DNA from: Rhodanobacter sp. 67-28
GTDB lineage: Bacteria > Pseudomonadota > Gammaproteobacteria > Xanthomonadales > Rhodanobacteraceae
Direction of reading: 5' to 3'
NCBI GenBank assembly: GCA_001898415.1
Contig: MKTU01000036.1
Span: forward strand, 124,001-188,000
Length of the DNA: 64,000 nucleotides
The notes under the pieces are model-generated. The model worked only from the letters and a program-made list of their open reading frames with translations. It had not been told where the DNA came from and did no database searches. Of this stretch, positions 1-8,437 are shown one piece after another. Each line of letters begins with the position of its first letter. Position 1 is the stretch's first letter. Made by a program: the position numbers and the translations under genes.

Positions 1-2
1 CC

Positions 3-419
3 ATGCGCCGTCTTCGACCGCTGCTGTTGCTGCTGATCGCCATCGTCGCCGTGCTGCTGTGGCAGCGCCACGGCGAAGCGCCGGGCGCGCCTGCCGGCCC
101 CGCCGGCAACCCTGTCGCCACGCGCGTGGCACCGGCGGACGACGCGATGGCATCGCTGCCGCCGCAGGCGCGCGCGATGGTGCAGCGGATCGCCGCCGGC
201 GGTCCGTTCGAGCACCGCCAGGACGGCGCCGTGTTCGGCAACTACGAAGGCTCGCTGCCCAAGGAGCCACGCGGCTACTACCACGAGTACACGGTCGAGA
301 CGCCCGGCGCGCGCAACCGCGGCGCGCGGCGCATCGTCACCGGCGGCACGCCGCCGGAAGTCTGGTACTACACCGACGATCACTACCGCAGCTTCCGCCG
401 CTTCGAGGTGGCGCGATGA
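3..419 (+). CDS. Secreted guanyl-specific ribonuclease (RNase Sa/barnase superfamily)
   Basis: 138 aa with a hydrophobic N-terminal signal or anchor (residues 4-20), a low-complexity Ala/Pro/Gly linker, then a microbial RNase (N1/T1/Sa) domain at about 50-137. The catalytic pattern of RNase Sa is intact: YHEYTV (general base E95), RGARRI (R109/R110) and DHYRSF (general acid H127). The family cleaves RNA 3' of guanosine; here it would act outside the cytoplasm. The stop codon overlaps the start of the barstar-like gene (ATGA), so enzyme and inhibitor are probably co-translated. The ATG at position 3 is the first seen; the window edge hides the promoter and any earlier start. It could be an antibacterial effector or a housekeeping extracellular RNase. 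Confidence 0.88.
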   Translation: MRRLRPLLLLLIAIVAVLLWQRHGEAPGAPAGPAGNPVATRVAPADDAMASLPPQARAMVQRIAAGGPFEHRQDGAVFGNYEGSLPKEPRGYYHEYTVETPGARNRGARRIVTGGTPPEVWYYTDDHYRSFRRFEVAR

Positions 420-859
420 GCGCGGACCGTTTCGACCTGGACCTGACCCGGCCCGCGCTGAGCGGCGTGTATTTCGTCGGCGTCGACGATCTCGATCGGC
501 TGGCCCGCATCGCGGCGCGTGACGATTTGCACGTGTGTCGCACCGACCTTGCCGGCTGCCACGACAAGGATGAACTGCTGCACCGCCTGGCGGTGTCGTT
601 GCAGCTGCCGGCCAGCTTCGGTCACAACTGGGACGCGCTAGCCGACTGCTTGCGCGATCTCGGCTGGCTGCCGGCGTGGGGCCACGTGCTGTTGTTCGAG
701 CACGTCGACGACTTGCGCGCGACGGCCAGCCGCGACTACGAGATCCTGCTCGGCGTGCTGGACGACGCCGCCACCTTCGGCGCAGAGCACGACCATCCCT
801 GGTTCGCCTTCCTGGCGCTGCCCGACAGCGCGTTCGAGCACGCCCATCCTTCCGCCTGA
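416..859 (+). CDS. Barstar-family ribonuclease inhibitor
   Basis: 147 aa. The start is the ATG that overlaps the RNase stop (ATGA). The central region (residues 40-100) has the barstar signature: a lysine/aspartate-rich helix (HDKDELLHRLAVSLQLP), then FGHNWDALADCLRDLGWLP, in which the conserved NWDAL/DCL acidic helix contacts the RNase active site. Barstars bind their cognate RNase in the cytoplasm and protect the producer. Overlap with the preceding RNase gene makes this a likely cognate pair. An upstream in-frame extension exists only as an antisense-like reading of the RNase gene and is rejected. Confidence 0.9.
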   Translation: MSADRFDLDLTRPALSGVYFVGVDDLDRLARIAARDDLHVCRTDLAGCHDKDELLHRLAVSLQLPASFGHNWDALADCLRDLGWLPAWGHVLLFEHVDDLRATASRDYEILLGVLDDAATFGAEHDHPWFAFLALPDSAFEHAHPSA

Positions 860-889
860 GCGCGGACCATCCATCCCCACGGCAAGACC

Positions 890-1153
890 ATGCAGACCAT
901 CGAATTTGAACTGGAAGGCGGCTACGTCGAACTCAACATGCTGCTGAAGCTGGTCGGACTGTGCGACAGCGGCGGCGCCGGCAAGGCGATCGTGGCGAGC
1001 GGCGCGGTGAAGGTCGACGGCACCGTGGAACTGCGCAAGACCTGCAAGATCCGCGCAGGCCAGTTCGTCACCCTCGACGACGTGGAAATCCACGTGCTGG
1101 CCGACCCGCTGGGCGACGAAGACGGCCGCCCGTCGGCCGGCGGACACCGCTGA
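890..1153 (+). CDS. S4-domain RNA-binding protein (YbcJ/YaaA type)
   Basis: 87 aa single-domain protein. Its N-terminal part has the S4 alpha-L fold pattern (ELNMLLKLVGLCDSGGAGKA, then a VKVDG turn and a beta hairpin), as in the small E. coli YbcJ-like family, which binds structured RNA and may act around ribosomes. The highly charged C-terminus ends in GHR. It lies 30 bp after the barstar gene on the same strand and faces the arylamine N-acetyltransferase, whose stop is only 1 bp beyond its own. There is no evidence for a specific RNA target. Confidence 0.85.
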   Translation: MQTIEFELEGGYVELNMLLKLVGLCDSGGAGKAIVASGAVKVDGTVELRKTCKIRAGQFVTLDDVEIHVLADPLGDEDGRPSAGGHR

Positions 1154-1154
1154 A

Positions 1155-1973
1155 TCAGGCGCGCGGCAAGCCTTGCAGGCGATCGCCGAGCGCTTCTATC
1201 GCGGAAGCTGGCAGCAGGAATTCACCTTCCATCACCTCGCGCAGCTCGGCCAGGTCGCGCAGTTGCCGGCGCTCCGGCTCCTGGCCATCGCGACGGATGG
1301 TGAACTCGTAATCGAGCAGGCCCAACCGTCGATCCGCGGTGGTGCGGCCGAGCAAGAGATGGCTGACGAAGCGCGAGGCCGGGTGGCTCGACACGTAATG
1401 GTTGGCCACCACGTAATCGACCATCGGCACCGCGCGCAGATCAAACCGGTACAGCGTGCGCCACTGGCCATGCGCCAGCGACTGCATGCGCCACTCGCCA
1501 TCGCGTTCGAGCAGCCGGAAGGGCTCGTGCGCGGTGGCCTGCCGGATATCCGGCAGCAGCCGCAGCGCACCGGTGAGCACGTGGCCGCCGAAGCCGACAT
1601 CCGCCAGCCAGCTCTCGCCCTCCAGCTCGACGCGCAACAGCATATGGCTCTGCGGGGTTTGCGTATCCTCCGGATGACCCCACAGCACGCGGGCGATCAG
1701 GCCGCTCACCTCGAAGCCGATCTCGCGCAGCATCGCTTCGAACAGCAAGTTCTGCTCGAAGCAGTAGCCGCCACGGCCCTCGTCGACCAGCTTGCGCTGC
1801 AACGCCGCCAGACCGAGATCCACCGGCCGGCCCATCAGCGGATCGAGGTTGGCGAACGGGATCGTGGCCACGTGCGCAATGGCCAGCCCGCGCAGGGTCG
1901 GCAGATCCACCCCGACCGGGCCGGACCAGCCCACGCGGCGCAGGTAGGCGTCCAGATTGACGGCGTCAGGCAT
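1155..1973 (-). CDS. nat: Arylamine N-acetyltransferase (NAT)
   Basis: 272 aa, starting at the ATG of MPDAVNLDAYLRRVGW. The catalytic triad typical of NAT enzymes is visible: Cys in GRGGYCFEQN, His in HMLLRVE and Asp in WLADVGFGG. It transfers acetyl from acetyl-CoA to aromatic amines and hydrazines through an acetyl-cysteine intermediate in the cytoplasm. A longer reading frame upstream runs into the divergent msrA region and is not needed, because NAT proteins normally begin a few residues before the LDAYLxR motif. It is divergent from msrA with about 120 bp between the starts. Confidence 0.93.
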   Translation of the reverse strand: MPDAVNLDAYLRRVGWSGPVGVDLPTLRGLAIAHVATIPFANLDPLMGRPVDLGLAALQRKLVDEGRGGYCFEQNLLFEAMLREIGFEVSGLIARVLWGHPEDTQTPQSHMLLRVELEGESWLADVGFGGHVLTGALRLLPDIRQATAHEPFRLLERDGEWRMQSLAHGQWRTLYRFDLRAVPMVDYVVANHYVSSHPASRFVSHLLLGRTTADRRLGLLDYEFTIRRDGQEPERRQLRDLAELREVMEGEFLLPASAIEALGDRLQGLPRA

Positions 1974-2094
1974 GCAACCCTCCAGCGAATTCGCCGCCCA
2001 TGGTAGCGCCGCACCGTCGCGAGGTAACCGCCGCCCTCCCGTCGACGAATGATGGGTTGAGTGCGTCCGCATGCCATCGTCAGCGAGGTTGCCC

Positions 2095-2775
2095 ATGATC
2101 CGCCCACGCCGCCTGTTTCCGTTTGTCGCCGCGCTCCTGCTCGCCGGCCTCGCGGCCTGCCAGCCCGCGGCGGCTGCTCGTGAAGGCGTGCGCCTGCCCT
2201 CGCCCGTCGTCGATGCGGCGCCTTCCACCGCGCACGACGAGGTAGCCGTGCTCGCCGGCGGCTGCTTCTGGGGCATCGAGGCGGTATTCGAGCACGTGAA
2301 GGGCGTGCGCAAGGTCACCGCCGGCTATTCCGGCGGGACCGCCAGCACCGCCCACTACGATGAGGTCAGCGGCGGCGACACCGGCCACGCCGAGTCGGTG
2401 CAGGTCGAGTTCGACCCGTCCCGGGTCAGCTACGGCACGCTGCTGCAGGTGTTCTTCTCGGTCGCGCTGAACCCCACCGAGCTCAACCGGCAAGGACCGG
2501 ATCGCGGCACCCAGTACCGCTCGGTAATTTTCTACGGCAACGACGAGCAGAAGAAGATCGCCACCGACTACATCGCCCAGCTGACGGCGGCCCATGCGTT
2601 CGCCGCGCCGATCGTCACCCAGGTGGTTCCGCTCACGGCGTTCTACCCGGCCGAGGCCTATCACCAGCACTATTACAACCTGCACCCGCGCAACCCGTAC
2701 ATCGTGATCAACGATGCGCCCAAGGTGGCCCACCTGCAGCGGCTGTTCCCCGAGCTCTACCAGGCCGCTTTGTAG
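2095..2775 (+). CDS. msrA: Peptide methionine-S-sulfoxide reductase MsrA, lipoprotein form
   Basis: 226 aa, starting at MIRPRRLFPF. It has a lipoprotein signal (lipobox LAAC, Cys22), so it is probably anchored in the envelope. The MsrA motif GGCFWG carries the catalytic Cys57; YSGG, GHAE and YHQHYY follow, as expected. It reduces methionine-S-sulfoxide in oxidised proteins. No C-terminal resolving cysteine is present, since Cys22 and Cys57 are the only cysteines, so recycling must differ from multi-Cys MsrA. An upstream in-frame ATG at 2071 would put eight residues before the signal peptide and is less likely. The TAG stop is formed by the first bases of a palindromic repeat. Confidence 0.93.
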   Translation: MIRPRRLFPFVAALLLAGLAACQPAAAAREGVRLPSPVVDAAPSTAHDEVAVLAGGCFWGIEAVFEHVKGVRKVTAGYSGGTASTAHYDEVSGGDTGHAESVQVEFDPSRVSYGTLLQVFFSVALNPTELNRQGPDRGTQYRSVIFYGNDEQKKIATDYIAQLTAAHAFAAPIVTQVVPLTAFYPAEAYHQHYYNLHPRNPYIVINDAPKVAHLQRLFPELYQAAL

Positions 2776-2842
2776 GGGCGCGCTCGTGCGCGATGCTCTT
2801 CGTGACGCAACGAAAAGGCATCGCGCCCAAGGGCGCTCCTGC
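2772..2842. repeat. REP-like palindromic repeat (GTAGGGGCGCGCTCG type)
   Basis: Imperfect inverted repeat: GTAGGGGCGCGCTCGTGCGC followed by GATGC, and the opposite arm GCATCGCGCCC...GGGCGCTCCTGC about 45 bp later. Related copies lie at 17783, 44580 and 63591. The TAG of GTAGG is the stop codon of msrA. It could act as a terminator or mRNA stabiliser. Confidence 0.75.
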
Positions 2843-2925
2843 GACAGGGGTCGCCTTGCGTGTGACGGCACGACCCCCATGTCGGAAGCTCCGCGCACCG
2901 TCCGCGCCTTCCGGCGACCTCCCAC

Positions 2926-4770
2926 GTGCCACCCCACGCCACTCCTCCCGAGCCACCGAAGGAACTCGCCCGAAGCTTCCTGGGTGTGTTCCGCTACAGC
3001 GGTCGTGCGCTGGAACTGGTCTGGAGCACCAGCCACGCGCTGACCGTCGCGCTGGCCGCGCTCACCCTGGTCGCCGGCCTGCTGCCGGCCGGCATCGCCT
3101 GGGTCGGTGCGCACATCGTGGACGCGGTGGTGGCCGCCAGCCGCCTCTGGGCCACAGACGGCCACGCGCCGCTGCGATCGGTCTTCGAATGGGTGGCGCT
3201 GGAAGGCATGCTGGTGGCGGCGCTGGCCGGCGCGCAACGCGGCCTGTCGCTGTGCCAGTCGCTGCTGCGCGCGCAGCTCGGCCAGCGCGTCAACGTGATG
3301 ATCCTGGAAAAGGCGCTGACCCTGGAGCTGGCGCACTTCGAGGATTCGGAGTTCTACGACAAGCTCACCCGCGCCCGGCGCGAGGCATCGAGCCGGCCGT
3401 TGTCGCTGGTCACGCGCACGTTCGGGCTGGGCCAGAACGCGATCTCGCTGCTCAGCTACGGCAGCCTGCTGTTCCAGTTCTCGCCGTGGGCGGTGGCGGT
3501 GCTGCTGCTGGCCGGCCTGCCCTCATTCTTCGCCGAGACCAAGTTCTCCGGCGACGCGTTCCGCCTGTTCCGCTGGCGTTCGCCGGAAACGCGCATGCAG
3601 CTGTATCTGGAAACCGTGCTGGCGCGCGAGGACCACGCCAAGGAAGTGAAGCTGTTCGGCTTGGGCCCGCTGCTGCTGCAACGCTACCGCGACATCTTCC
3701 ACACCCTGTACCGCGCCGACCGCGACCTTGCCGTGCGTCGCGACAGCTGGGGTTTCGTGCTGGGCCTGCTGGGCACGCTGGCGCTGTACGGCGCCTATGC
3801 GTGGATTGCCGCCAGCACCGTGATGGCACGCATCACCCTGGGCCAGATGACGATGTACCTGGCGCTGTTCCGCCAGGGCCAGTCGGCGGTGTCGGCGATG
3901 CTGTCGGCGATCGGCGGCATGTACGAGGACAACCTCTATCTCTCCACCCTGTACGATTACCTGGAAACCCCGGTGCCGCCGGCGGCCGGCATGGCGCAGC
4001 GCGGCGCGCAGCCCGAGGACGGCATCCGCTTCGAGCAGGTCAGCTTCACCTACCCCGGCGCCGGCGAGCCGGCGCTGCGCGACATCGACCTGCACATCCG
4101 CCCAGGCGAATCGCTGGCCCTGGTCGGCCAGAACGGCTCGGGCAAGACCACCCTGATCAAGCTGCTCACGCGCCTGTACACGCCCGACAGCGGCCGCATC
4201 CTGCTCGACGGCACCGACCTGCGCGAGTGGGACGAGAGCGTGCTGCTGCAGCGCATCGGCGTGATCTTCCAGGATTTCGCGCGCTACCAGATGCGCGTGG
4301 GCGAGAACGTCGGCGCCGGCGACGTCACCCACTTCGACGACGAGGCGCGCTGGCGCGAGGCCAGCGACAAGGGCATGGCCAGCGACTTCATCGACAGCCT
4401 GCCGGCCGGCTTCGATACGCAGCTGGGCAAGTGGTTCAACGACGGCCGCGAACTCTCCGGTGGCCAGTGGCAGAAGATCGCCCTGGCCCGCGCCTTCATG
4501 CGCTCACGCGCCGACATCCTGGTGCTGGACGAACCCACCGCCGCGATGGATGCGCAAGCCGAAGCCACCATCTTCGAACACTTCCGCGAACTTTCCGGCG
4601 GCCGCATCGCGATCCTGATCTCGCACCGCTTCTCCACCGTGCGCATGGCCGACCAGATCATCGTGATCCAGGACGGCCGCATCATCGAACGCGGCAACCA
4701 CGAGCAGCTGATGACCAAGAACGGGCACTACGCGCATCTGTTCTCGCTGCAGGCGCAGGGGTATCGGTGA
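2926..4770 (+). CDS. ABC transporter, fused permease and ATPase
   Basis: 614 aa half-transporter. The N-terminal region (about 30-330) holds the type-1 exporter transmembrane helices. The C-terminal ATPase (about 370-600) has Walker A GQNGSGKTT, signature LSGGQ, Walker B ILVLDEPT and the switch histidine in ISHRF. Such exporters work as homo- or heterodimers; the substrate is unknown. The best start is GTG at 2926, which gives a short Pro-rich leader; the frame extends further upstream across the palindromic repeat, which is unlikely to be coding. No partner gene or adaptor is adjacent. Confidence 0.85.
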   Translation: MPPHATPPEPPKELARSFLGVFRYSGRALELVWSTSHALTVALAALTLVAGLLPAGIAWVGAHIVDAVVAASRLWATDGHAPLRSVFEWVALEGMLVAALAGAQRGLSLCQSLLRAQLGQRVNVMILEKALTLELAHFEDSEFYDKLTRARREASSRPLSLVTRTFGLGQNAISLLSYGSLLFQFSPWAVAVLLLAGLPSFFAETKFSGDAFRLFRWRSPETRMQLYLETVLAREDHAKEVKLFGLGPLLLQRYRDIFHTLYRADRDLAVRRDSWGFVLGLLGTLALYGAYAWIAASTVMARITLGQMTMYLALFRQGQSAVSAMLSAIGGMYEDNLYLSTLYDYLETPVPPAAGMAQRGAQPEDGIRFEQVSFTYPGAGEPALRDIDLHIRPGESLALVGQNGSGKTTLIKLLTRLYTPDSGRILLDGTDLREWDESVLLQRIGVIFQDFARYQMRVGENVGAGDVTHFDDEARWREASDKGMASDFIDSLPAGFDTQLGKWFNDGRELSGGQWQKIALARAFMRSRADILVLDEPTAAMDAQAEATIFEHFRELSGGRIAILISHRFSTVRMADQIIVIQDGRIIERGNHEQLMTKNGHYAHLFSLQAQGYR

Positions 4771-4794
4771 AGCCGTGATGACCACAGCAACAAT

Positions 4795-5217
4795 TCAGTC
4801 GTAATAACCGGGCGCGAACACCAGCACGCTTTCCGGCGGCAGCTTCGGATCATTCACCGCGTGCGGTGCGTAAAGGCTTATCCCCAGCGCCAGGGAAATC
4901 GCCCCGTCGACCTCGCGCTCAAGCTGCGGATCCTTGGACTTGAGGTATTTCACAGCTTGCTCGAAACCCATGCCCAGCAAGTTGATCCCGTAGAGCTCCG
5001 GCGCTGCAGGCGAGGCCAGCTCGATCGCCTCCAGACGCCCGGTCTTGTCGTAGTTGGCGAACAGTCCCGCACCGGCGAAATAGTCACACGGATGCGCAGC
5101 GCCCGGGGTGCGCATGAACGACTTGAAGCCCGCGCCCAACGCCGCCCGTACCCCTGACACGCCTGTCCCGAACGGAATGCCTTTGATTCCCTTGCCTGGA
5201 GCGATGTCGTATTTCAC
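4795..5217 (-). CDS. Small protein, probable immunity protein to a lost polymorphic toxin
   Basis: 140 aa, no signal peptide or membrane segment. It begins MKYDIAPGKGIKGIPFGT and ends VLVFAPGYYD. I do not recognise a named family. The GTG start overlaps the TGA of an upstream remnant frame (GTGA), and a strong purine-rich site (GAAGGAAGGGG) sits just before it inside that frame. Such tight coupling behind a toxin C-terminus is typical of immunity genes of Rhs, T6SS or contact-dependent toxins. Function is therefore inferred from context. It could instead be an unrelated small cytoplasmic protein. Confidence 0.6.
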   Translation of the reverse strand: MKYDIAPGKGIKGIPFGTGVSGVRAALGAGFKSFMRTPGAAHPCDYFAGAGLFANYDKTGRLEAIELASPAAPELYGINLLGMGFEQAVKYLKSKDPQLEREVDGAISLALGISLYAPHAVNDPKLPPESVLVFAPGYYD

Positions 5218-5327
5218 TTCAAGGCCCCTTCCTTCTTGTTCGTGTGCTTCAGCATCCGCTCGCTGACCTCATTGTGCACCGGGCCAAAATCGGATCTTCC
5301 GGCTACGCTATGCAAACACTCTGCCGC
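5214..5327 (-). pseudogene. 3' remnant of a larger gene, probably a polymorphic toxin C-terminus
   Basis: Read on the minus strand, an open frame of 37 codons ends in TGA overlapping the start of the 140-aa gene. Its last ~27 residues (SDFGPVHNEVSERM..., ending KKEGALK) look like genuine protein: mixed polar composition and an internal ribosome-binding site for the next gene. The frame has an upstream TGA at 5328-5330 and no start codon or body. What should be the rest of the gene is replaced by the restriction-modification module. I infer truncation by insertion or recombination; the exact breakpoint, probably near 5300, cannot be set without a homologous intact locus. Confidence 0.55.
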
Positions 5328-5365
5328 TCAACGCCGAATGGCGTCATTAGCGCAGCCATGCCATC

Positions 5366-7144
5366 ATGATGACCATGAGTAGCAAACATGAAACTGGCAC
5401 GCCCTTGACTCAGCACCAACGATATAGCCAGGTCGACCAGCAAAAGTCCGCAGGCGCAACCTATACACCAACGCCGCTCGCGGAATTTGTCGCCCACCAA
5501 ATGGTCCGGATCGCTTCGCTTCCGTCGCGGGGAGCGATACGTATTCTCGATCCGGCAGCAGGTGATGGAGCGTTGCTTGACGCGCTGATCAAACGCCTGC
5601 CTATCGCAGCCCGAAAGAGGGTCGAAATTTTTGGTTACGACACAGACCCGGCTGCAATCGAGCTCGCATCGCAACGGCTGCGTCGCAATTTCCCAGGACT
5701 GAAAATTTGCATCGAAGAAAGGAACTTTCTGGACCACGTTCTCAACCTCCAGGGAAGCTCCGACCTCTTTTCAGCCAGAGAAGCCCAGGTTCCCTTCGAC
5801 TTGGTGATCGCCAACCCCCCGTACGTTCGCACCCAAGTCATGGGTGCTCGACAGGCCCAGCAACTGGCACAGAGTTTCGGCCTCACCGGCCGAATTGACC
5901 TGTACTACCCGTTTCTCCTCGGCATATCGAAAGTGCTCGCCGAGGGTGGGATTGCCGGCGTGATCACTTCCAACCGTTTCATGACCACCAAATCGGGTCA
6001 GGCCGTACGTCGTGAATTGCTGTCGCGCTTCCAGCTTGTACGCGTGTGGGACTTGGGCGACACCAAGCTGTTCGATGCGGCAGTCCTGCCATCAGTGCTG
6101 CTGGCCCGCGGAATCGCGGAGCCGCGAGAACCACAATCTGATCGAATCACGTTTTCCTCGATCTATGAAACCCGTGACCCGGCCCAGACCAGTGCCTCGG
6201 ACGCGCTCGCAGCAATGAGCGCGGATGACGATACCGTCGTGACCACTCCAAATGGTCGACATTTCCGCGTCCGGCACGGCCATTTGGACAATGGCAGGAA
6301 TGTGGACGGTATCTGGCGCATCGCCACCCAGACCAGTGATCAATGGCTGGCCATTGTCGAGGCCCATACCTGGGGCATATTCCGCAGGATAGGCAAGATC
6401 CGGGTAGGTGTGAAATCCACGGCCGACAAAGTTTTCATTCGCAGCGATTGGGACAGTCTTCCGGATGGGAGACCGGAGCTGCTGCGAGCCTTGATCACCC
6501 GTCACTGTGCCCGACGATACAAGGCCGACACTCCTTCAAAAGCGAGCAAGATCAAGGAAATTCTGTACCCGCACGAAGTGATCGGCGGCGTGCGCTCGGC
6601 TGTGGATCTCGATCTCTACCCAATAGCCGCCCGCTACCTTGAACAGTATCGGGAGGTGCTGGAAGCGAGAAACTATGTCATCGCCGCCGGACGTCGTTGG
6701 TACGAGTTATGGGTGCCACAGGACCCCGCCGCATGGTCATCGGCCAAACTGGTATTTCCCGATATCTCCGAAAAGCCCGTGTTCTGGATGGATACCGATG
6801 GCGGTGTGGTGAACGGTGAGTGCTACTGGCTGAAGTGCGAGAAAGAGGGCGAAGAGGATTTGCTTTGGCTTGCTCTTGCAGTCGCCAATTCCACTTTCAT
6901 CGAGGCGTTCTACGATCATCGCTTCAACAACAAGCTTTACGCTGGCCGCCGCCGCTTTATCACACAGTATGTCGAGCAGTTTCCTTTACCCGATCCAGCA
7001 AGCAAGGAAGCCAAGGCCATCGTGGAGCTGGCCCAGGCCATCCATGCCGCGCTACCCTCCGCGGAAGCCGATCGACTGGCTTGCGAACTCGATGCGTACG
7101 TCTGGCGGGCGTTTGGACTAACGGCCGAAGAAGTCCTTGGGTAA
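5366..7144 (+). CDS. Type II N6-adenine DNA methyltransferase (gamma class)
   Basis: 592 aa. SAM-binding motif I is LDPAAGDG (62-68) and the catalytic motif is NPPY (150-153), in the order found in gamma-class m6A methylases such as M.TaqI, M.PstI and M.SalI. A preceding TYTP motif (33-36) is also typical of the class. The C-terminal ~350 residues contain a target-recognition-like region ending LYAGRRRFITQYVEQFPLP. It would methylate the recognition sequence of the adjacent nuclease. Three clustered ATG starts (5366, 5369, 5375) are possible. Base use is poorer in G/C than neighbours, a sign of transfer. Recognition specificity cannot be read from the sequence. Confidence 0.88.
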   Translation: MMTMSSKHETGTPLTQHQRYSQVDQQKSAGATYTPTPLAEFVAHQMVRIASLPSRGAIRILDPAAGDGALLDALIKRLPIAARKRVEIFGYDTDPAAIELASQRLRRNFPGLKICIEERNFLDHVLNLQGSSDLFSAREAQVPFDLVIANPPYVRTQVMGARQAQQLAQSFGLTGRIDLYYPFLLGISKVLAEGGIAGVITSNRFMTTKSGQAVRRELLSRFQLVRVWDLGDTKLFDAAVLPSVLLARGIAEPREPQSDRITFSSIYETRDPAQTSASDALAAMSADDDTVVTTPNGRHFRVRHGHLDNGRNVDGIWRIATQTSDQWLAIVEAHTWGIFRRIGKIRVGVKSTADKVFIRSDWDSLPDGRPELLRALITRHCARRYKADTPSKASKIKEILYPHEVIGGVRSAVDLDLYPIAARYLEQYREVLEARNYVIAAGRRWYELWVPQDPAAWSSAKLVFPDISEKPVFWMDTDGGVVNGECYWLKCEKEGEEDLLWLALAVANSTFIEAFYDHRFNNKLYAGRRRFITQYVEQFPLPDPASKEAKAIVELAQAIHAALPSAEADRLACELDAYVWRAFGLTAEEVLG

Positions 7145-8164
7145 CGGGATTTGGATCTTGCCGTTGATGACATTTCCCTCGAAACGCCTGAAACGTCGAA
7201 AGAAGTCGGCTCCGGTAGCGACGAACAGATGGGTCAAGGTCACTTGCGTCCCGTTCGTCACGGCGCAAAACAAGGCGTAACGCGTGTCGCAATGCCGTGG
7301 TTGCAGCGAACCGACCCGGCGTACATCCAGACGCTCTTCACTCGCTGGCTGGACCAAGCCCAAATCAATCGTGGGAGAAGTCTGCAGCTTCACCTCAAGC
7401 AACTGATGCGGAACATCGGGAAATTGCCCGTTGTCCTCGTAGCGGTGATACCCCAACCGCTCACAGACAAGGCGATGCAGTGCAGCACCGCGATTACGAT
7501 CCTGATCCATGCCCGGATCTGGAAATTTCTGTCCGACGAGAGGTGAAAGCCTCTCAAAAATTTCCCGAACCGGAAGCAACTCCCCGCTCTCCGCCTGCTG
7601 CACAGGGCTTGTCGCCAGGCCAAACGCTACCCCTTGTCTGACGTGCTGCATCATTGGCGAGGTGTCTTGAGGAGAAACCAGTTCATGCGTCTGGGAACCC
7701 AGCTCAAGACGTGCCTGGTACTTGGTCGTGATGGTTCCCGTCGTGTCGAGTACCGCCAACTGCGACCCACCAATGACCTTCACCCGCGTAATCACGTCGT
7801 CCGGGCTTACCTGGATGATCGCGTAACGTCGTGCGGGTGAAATCTGCTCGTTCCATATCTGCAGGTTCAGCGATTTCTGTACATAAACATCGAGCTGCTG
7901 CCCCGGAAATCGCGGCTGGGTCTTCTTGAAGGACTTCGGCACGGGATAGCCAAGTGCCTCGCAGACCGCGCTTTTGGCGATCTTGGACCTCGTACGGGGG
8001 GACAGACCCGCTAGGCTCTTGCCGCACAATCCGTCGTTAAGCAGTTTTTCCAGACGGTGTGTCGGGATCCAGTACTCGGCATCGCCGATGTCGATGGGTT
8101 CGCATATGCCCTTGCCCGACGAGGCAATTGCGCTTTTGTAATCAGGATACTTTGCCTCGCTCAC
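7118..8164 (-). CDS. Type II restriction endonuclease, PD-(D/E)xK fold
   Basis: 348 aa, GTG start overlapping the controller gene by 23 bp. A PD-(D/E)xK site is visible: D250 in FPDV, then E257 and K259 in LLEVK. The N-terminal half has no recognisable domain and probably carries DNA recognition. Gene position supports the call: it is convergent with the m6A methylase (their 3' ends overlap by 27 bp) and downstream of an HTH controller. It would cut unmethylated DNA at the methylase site. No internal stop or frameshift is seen, so the module looks intact. I cannot name the isoschizomer. Confidence 0.78.
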   Translation of the reverse strand: MSEAKYPDYKSAIASSGKGICEPIDIGDAEYWIPTHRLEKLLNDGLCGKSLAGLSPRTRSKIAKSAVCEALGYPVPKSFKKTQPRFPGQQLDVYVQKSLNLQIWNEQISPARRYAIIQVSPDDVITRVKVIGGSQLAVLDTTGTITTKYQARLELGSQTHELVSPQDTSPMMQHVRQGVAFGLATSPVQQAESGELLPVREIFERLSPLVGQKFPDPGMDQDRNRGAALHRLVCERLGYHRYEDNGQFPDVPHQLLEVKLQTSPTIDLGLVQPASEERLDVRRVGSLQPRHCDTRYALFCAVTNGTQVTLTHLFVATGADFFRRFRRFEGNVINGKIQIPLPKDFFGR

Positions 8165-8423
8165 GCCCCTCTCCCTGAGTCAGCAATTCCGGGACGCTGA
8201 CCTCGAGAGCCTCGGCGAGGACTTCGAGAGTGCTCAAGGAAACATTACGCTCCTCGCGCTCCACCGATCCGATGTACGTTCGATGAAGTTCGCAGAGATC
8301 GGCCAATTGCTCTTGCGAATAACCATGCTGTTTGCGAAATGCACGCACGTTACCCGAAAGAATGGCTCGGAGTGAGGGGCTAGGTGTTCTCGGCATCGTC
8401 GGAATAGTTGTCGGGAATGCCAT
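8142..8423 (-). CDS. HTH_XRE controller (C) protein of the RM system
   Basis: 93 aa, nearly all one Cro/C1-type helix-turn-helix: LRAILSGNVRAFRKQHGYSQ, then EQLADLCELHRTYIGSVERE, then a SLSTLEVLAEALEV tail typical of C proteins such as C.AhdI or C.Esp1396I. C proteins dimerise on C-boxes to activate and later repress their own gene and the co-transcribed nuclease, delaying restriction until methylation is complete. It overlaps the nuclease start. Two ATG starts are possible, 8423 and 8396; the second would suit a leaderless mRNA as in several C genes. The candidate C-box lies immediately upstream. Confidence 0.87.
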   Translation of the reverse strand: MAFPTTIPTMPRTPSPSLRAILSGNVRAFRKQHGYSQEQLADLCELHRTYIGSVEREERNVSLSTLEVLAEALEVSVPELLTQGEGRERGKVS

Positions 8424-8437
8424 TCTTTTCGGACGAT

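Noticed and set aside
5366-8164. Naming the RM system SalI-, PstI- or TaqI-like
   Set aside because: Methylase class and length allow it, but the recognition region was not recognisable, so no specificity is claimed.
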